The notes under the pieces: model-generated
The model's input: the letters and a program-made list of their open reading frames with translations, nothing else
The model's database searches: none
What the model was told of the DNA's origin: nothing
NCBI GenBank assembly: GCA_021521415.1
Contig: JAIQDT010004219.1
Span: 1 to 64,000, forward strand
Reading direction: 5' to 3'
Source: Bidens hawaiensis
Taxonomy: Eukaryota; Streptophyta; Magnoliopsida; Asterales; Asteraceae
DNA length: 64,000 nucleotides
Part shown: positions 58,627-64,000 of the stretch, piece by piece
Layout of the letters: every line of letters starts with the position of its first letter
How positions within the stretch are numbered: the first letter of the stretch is position 1
Translations under genes and position numbers: made by a program

Positions 58627-60287
58627 TGTACATGGACATTTACCAAACCAAACCTGTTCATGCATGCGTGTGTGGAACACGTAGAAAATCAGCTCTAAAC
58701 GGTTCAATGAACCTAATTGAGATCCAGCTGTTATATATGTTATTCAGCTAAAGGTCGTAGTTGGATTAAATGATTAATCACATATGTAGTAATATCTGAT
58801 TTTGACTTTATATGAATGTTAACCGTCATGAACCTCACCTCAGGGATTATGACGTACAAGATAGTACAACCATATGTTGCACATTCAAGGATAACTAAAC
58901 AGTTATAATATATATTTAAGTTAATTACACAATGTTCATGTAAGCATATATATTTTTGAGAGATGTTTTTTTTTTTAACAAGTTTGATTTAACTACTTAA
59001 GCACCAAATTTTAATCATAAAATATGTTTAATCTATATTTAATTCATAAAAAGAAGATTAGAGGCGTTCTTCGGAGGCCGGCGCCAATGAGTGGCGTCCG
59101 CGTCAACTACTGCACATGTACTTTATTTCACATATAAAGACGCTAAATTAATTATTCACAGTACGTGCAGATAATCGAACCCATTCTATTCAACACATTT
59201 GTTTTTTTCGTGGTTATACATAGAATATTATTGTGAATTAGCACACCTTTGAATACAAAGGTAACAAAGCTAGTGCATAAATCTTTTTTTCTTTTGTCTT
59301 TTTATCGATTTTCATGACTATTTCTTATATCATCTCCATTGCTTTCATTTCCAATTTCAATTTTCATGCTATTAATTACTAACCAAATTAATTTAACATA
59401 CGTACTTATAAGCGTAACGCCGCCATGACACTCGTCCCACCAACAACTACATAAATTGATCATTACCCCCCTTAATAAAAAAGGAAACAAGTAACAAAAA
59501 ACGTGCAAAACCTGTTATAACTACCCCTTTGGCCGGGTTTCTTTATCTTGCTCATTTGAGCACGAAGGGTGACGGCAAGAGATCGAGACAACGTGATTAA
59601 GGAACATCTTGGGTCCTAGTATGGCAGCGGCGACTTCTGGTCATTAAGGTCAATCAATGGCCAACGATTACAAAGACTGGATAATCATTTTAGATGTTTG
59701 TATCTCTAATTGGCTAAAGAGAAATCACACATAGAAATTTGGGGTGGTTTGTTAGATTGGTTTTGTTTTTTTTTTTTTTCAATAGGTAAAATTAATAATC
59801 ATTTCATATAAAGTATATAGAACTTTGAACGTCAATTAATAAAAACTAGAACACCATTTACTTGGGCGTTGCATGACTGGACGGGGTAAAAAATCAGTGG
59901 GTAACGATTCCGTTCGTTGTGGTACCGGTATGGTAACTATATATGCTAAAGCAACTGAAAAAAAATATTTAAAAAGTTACAATAAAATTAAAAGAATATT
60001 ACACATGTTCGTTTCGTTGCGATGGCGACGTGGCTCTGCACATCAAAACGCAGCGATACAAAAGTTTGTCGGACATTAAGAAAGATCATGATATAAAACC
60101 GTGCAAAACATTTGTAAATACTTTTTAGGTTTTCTTTTTAATAAATTAAAAATAAAGTCACACAAAAGATTAAAAAAGAAACGAGAAAAGAAAACCAAAA
60201 AATAATAATAATAATAAAATTTGAAAGCTCAAAAAAATAACTAAGTCAACCTGAATAGAACCGGAAGGGAGAGGGAGATGGTAGAAT
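58627..60287. other. Gene-free stretch
   Basis: AT-rich. A GGCCGGCGCC patch lies near 59076. Positions 59860-60110 contain CGGTATGGTAACTAT-type words shared with the worn repeat at 37870-38240. No gene is supported. Confidence 0.42.
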
Positions 60288-61060
60288 TAGGCCTGTAAAC
60301 GAACAGAACGTTCAGTGAACATTCGTGAACCGTTCGGCGGGAAGTTCGTTTATGTTCGTTAATTTAATAAACGAACGAACTTGAACATAAAACTTGTGTT
60401 CGTTTAATTAAACGAAAACGAGCATGAACACATGTTCCGTTCGTTCATTTATGTTCATGAACGTTCGTTTATGTTCATTTATGTCTGTTCATTTATGTTC
60501 GTTTATGTATTAATAGGAAATAATTAAATATTATTTAGATATGTCATATGCTTAAAGGCTTTATATTTGTTAATTTGTGTTCATTTAAGTGTTTTCTTTT
60601 AAGTTCGTTTATGTTTGTGTTCATTTACATTTGTTCATGTATGTTCGTTTATCTTTATTTAGTTATGTTCGTTTATATTTTTAACAAACGAACACAAATG
60701 TCCCTTTTTAAATAAACGAACATGAACATAATATTTGTTCAATTAAGTGTCTGTGTTCTTTTAAAGTTAAATGAAAGAATACGAACATGCCATTTTTTGT
60801 GTTCATTCGATTCGTTTACAGGTTTTCATTATTCACATTGATGAATGAATCGGTCTCAATCTCTAGGCTTTTCCGATTTTATTTGTGTTCGTTTGTGTTC
60901 GTGAACCATTCGTGAATACGTTAGTTTCCTTAATGAACGAACACGAACATAAAATCTCGTTCGGTAAGTGTTCGTGAACCGTTCGTGAACACATTATTTT
61001 CTTAACGAACGAACATAAACAAAGTCTTGTTTGTATTCTTTTGGTTCGTTTACAGCCCTA
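60288..61060. mobile_element. hAT-like miniature element, 773 bp
   Basis: The ends are TAGGCCTGTAAACGAAC and, on the reverse strand, TAGGGCTGTAAACGAACC. The flanking octamers GGTAGAAT (60280-60287) and GATAGAAT (61061-61068) match at 7 of 8 places, consistent with an aged hAT duplication. The body is made almost wholly of GTTCGTTTATGTTCG words and their complement. Non-coding. Confidence 0.8.
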
Positions 61061-61068
61061 GATAGAAT

Positions 61069-61739
61069 TGTAGAAAACTCTTAACAAGACAGGAAATCAA
61101 GATCTAATTAAATTTCACAAAATACACCCTAACCACACCACTAAAATCAGTTTTTGTATTAAATTTAAACCATCTTTTCTATATATTATTTATTATCAAA
61201 ATGATTATTACTGTTATTATTCACTTATCTATATCTATACTATACATAATACATGAGAAATAAACAAATTAAGACACCTACTTTTTAAGTAATTTTCAAG
61301 TTGTATAGCATAAGTTATACCTTTTATAGTATGTAAGATATGAACAAACTTTTTCATTATAAAATATGCATAGAAATAGTTATAATATTATTCTCTCAAT
61401 TTTACTCAGCTTTTGTAAATTTAAGAAATAATTACATATTTGAATCTTCATGTTTACTCATGTATTTCTTTTGATTTAAATTGTAAACCAACTTCTCACC
61501 AACGATTTTCCAATGACCGTAACTTTTTCATACGTTAATATATATTTTTATTGTCATAATTTGGATATGGTATCGGGCACCTTTCTGGTTTTATACTATA
61601 TATTGATTTGTGTCATTTGTTCTTTAGTTTGTCCGTTTCACTTTTCTTCACATTTTAATGAGTTTACATTTTCTTCCTTTCATAAGTTTACATTATAACG
61701 TCCGTTATTATTTTGTTGCATGTTATAAATTTGTTTAAC

Positions 61740-61774
<35 letters not shown>

Positions 61775-63810
61775 GAGAGTTTGGTCTTCATTTTGTCAAT
61801 GAAAATCGCTCTATCGTGCTTAAAAATATAAATAATCATATGAATTATAAAAAGTGATTTGACAACAATGACCAAAGCCTTTTGTCCTAATCCTTGTCTA
61901 CGGTGTGTTTTTCTTGGGCGGTGGCTCCATATCAACGACTTTCAAGTTTCAAGCTAAATCAAAGACTATATTACTTTAAAAAGTCTTTTAGCATCGTTTT
62001 ATTTAGTACTAAACGATAAAAAAAAGATTATTAATAGTAAAAAATATGAGCTTGAAGCCTTGAACTAAATTTTTCTTTCTTCTTTTTTTTTTGGCCTTTT
62101 TTTTTGTTTATTAATTCACAAAAATCATTGAACCTCAGATACACTTGAAATATCTTGATTGACTTGAGCTATTAAATCGTCTTTTGTCTATATGAATTTA
62201 GGTTGATGTCTTCATCGACACGTTATGTGAACCTCCACTTTGAAAAGCGTTGACAACGCGCAAAGATAGCTATTAAGCACTTCATTTTTTTTTATTTTTT
62301 TAGCTAAAGTTTAGCTTTGACTCGTTTTGAGTCACATGCCTAATGTTTAGCGTAGACTCGTTAGAAATTTTGCAAGTTCGAGTTCTATTTGTTTGTTATT
62401 ACATTATTTTTTTGTTGATATAGTTATTATTTGCATATTTAAATATATTATTTAGTAATTAAATCGTATTTAAATATATTATTTAGTAACTATATATCTC
62501 CATACACAATAGAGTATAGTCTTGCTTAGTTTCTCAAACTTGGACAATTAAGTTCAAGCAGTTAGGCAAGGTAGGCCCCAAATAATAACCGAGTAAGAGA
62601 GTAAATGAGTCCAATAGTGATGGTCTACTACTTATTTTGTTTAATCATAGTAGTTTTTTTTCTTTTTACCCGTATATGTTTGGTAATTAGTCTAATAGCA
62701 ATATCTATTTTTAAAAACTCGTATCAATTTGAGAACGAACTTGGAAGTTCGAGCGTTAAATCGGCAATCCCAATCAACGAACAAGGCATGAGGCGGCGAG
62801 GGCGCAATTTGTAAATCGATCAAACAATAAGGAGTGATGACTCATGATGGTTTTGATTTGGGACAATTTTAATCAAGAACGAGATATTATATATAGTATC
62901 AATTATGAATAATTAATCAATAACTTTGCTTTGAAGAATGATAAGAGTCTCCTAGATTCCTTTTACTTTTTTTTTTGAACTGTGAATATTTATAAACCAA
63001 CTAACACCAACAAAGAACAACACAAACACACCCTTCACCACTCGGAGAGTAGTGTCACAATCAAGAGCAAACTACTTGAAATCAAATTTACACCATTTTA
63101 ACCAATCTACCGTCCTATACTTGTTATTGTTATCATAATTACCATTAATCTTTGGGAAAAAAATAATTTATGTATATATATAAGGACTCATATTTTAGGA
63201 CTCGTTTAGGACACCTAAAATCTCGGAAAAAGCCTGAACTTAAACATGATTTGTAATTCAGGTTTAAACGCTAACTTAAACCCGTTTAATTCCTAGTCTA
63301 ATTAAACCTTTAACGAAACAATTTCAAGTAGCTTTTACTACCCACAACATCACCCGTCATAAATTTCATTTTCTATAGGACCATTAAACCACTAATAAAG
63401 TTTCATTGAAACATGATGAGGTTTTGATATTAGAGCATCACAGCCTGTTTCATAGTTATATATTATTTTTTGTCGGGCGGTCAGATTTAAACACCGACGC
63501 ATACACCAGGACTAACTGGTTGTTGGCGTTGTGTCCGAGTGTGATTCACAAATGTTTGACTAAAAGCTGGAAGCGTTACGCGCACGAGGCACGTATTGTA
63601 CTACGACAAAACTTATTAAAGTATTCACCCCCACTTCCATTATTTTAAGTCACATTATAATAACGTGCAAAATGTTGTCAAAATGCATAAAAACAATTCA
63701 TTTTTATGAGCATGGGATTCCTTTTATACTATACTTTAAGATAAAGATTAAAGTACGATCAGGTCCTTAATTTATTAGTTTTTGAAATAAATCTTCATAT
63801 TGAAGACGAC
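61069..63810. other. Gene-free stretch
   Basis: AT-rich. A (TTA)n microsatellite lies at 61743-61775. The ORFs at 61513-61698, 62605-62814 and 63406-63648 show no recognisable domain, and I do not support them as genes. Confidence 0.45.
61743..61775. repeat. (TTA)n microsatellite
   Basis: About 11 perfect repeats. Confidence 0.92.
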
Positions 63811-63990
63811 AGATCATCATCATTATCATCATCGTACTCAGCATATCCCACCAATAGCAAAGCTATGGTAGGGTCTGAGGAGGGTAAGATGTAGACAACC
63901 TTACCTCAACCCCATAGGGATAGAGAGGCGGCTTCCAGTGAGACCCCCGGCTCGATAGTAGTTTTGCATCAAGCCTTGGACATAAGACAC
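63811..63990 (-). repeat. RTE-like LINE/SINE 3' tail, copy B
   Basis: About 90 percent or better identity by eye to 34651-34825, same orientation. It starts (plus-strand view) with ATCATCATCATTATCATCATCG and contains CCCACCAATAGCAAAGCTATGG. The element may continue past the window end. Confidence 0.65.
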
Positions 63991-64000
63991 AATCATCGGG

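Noticed and set aside
58392..58661. Similar repeat-rich ORFs in the right LTR
   Set aside because: Same minisatellite artefact.
63406..63648. 80-codon ORF near the window end
   Set aside because: No domain, no splice context and AT-rich surroundings.

Overview
The window looks like nuclear DNA of a flowering plant. It is AT-rich, its genes carry GT-AG introns of plant size, and it is packed with plant transposon families. Several of these, notably a reverse-transcriptase pseudogene family and GC-rich hAT and Harbinger miniatures, remind me of Asteraceae, but that placement is an inference. No organellar, bacterial or rRNA/tRNA genes were recognised.

Five host genes stand out in the left half. 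They are a DeSI/PPPDE deubiquitinase-desumoylase-like gene (2645-3775, minus, 3 exons, intact), a 60S ribosomal protein L7-1 gene (9052-10195, plus, 5 coding exons, one frameshift), a CAF1/POP2-type CCR4-NOT deadenylase pseudogene (11472-12282, minus), a PDS5-like cohesin-associated gene (14688-17622, plus, about 12 exons, doubtful C-terminus), and a cinnamoyl-CoA reductase gene of the lignin pathway (27247-30861, plus, 5 exons, intact, 334 aa). They have unrelated functions and do not form a cluster.

The rest is mostly transposons, many with ends I could define. A two-unit Helitron-like element (5369-6750) carries a nested Tourist miniature with TTA duplications, and an uninterrupted relative lies at 38818-40281. 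A hAT element with a perfect 8-bp duplication (18509-21693) encodes a frameshifted transposase. A solo LTR with the 5-bp duplication CGAGG (23688-25412) sits inside a decayed reverse-transcriptase-like gene (23645-26881). Two Mutator-like inverted-repeat elements lie almost end to end (31875-32947). A Mutator-like element contains a perfect 249-bp tandem duplication (44094-44744). A Harbinger element has TAA duplications and a 28-codon ORF (45258-45922), and a hAT miniature lies at 60288-61060.

The most striking feature is a roughly 12.3-kb Ty3/gypsy retrotransposon at 46281-58626, oriented on the minus strand. Its pol has a second, archaeal-type RNase H domain, which points to the Tat lineage. 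Between the integrase and the 3' LTR it carries a seven-exon gene on the opposite strand (47874-51463). That gene has its own TATA box and codes for about 1030 residues, with a gypsy-type 'Transposase_28'-like N-terminal region, a long coiled coil and an acidic tail. The sense genes gag-pro-pol are broken at many sites, whereas the antisense gene has a single stop codon. This is the best candidate for a poorly understood system in the window.
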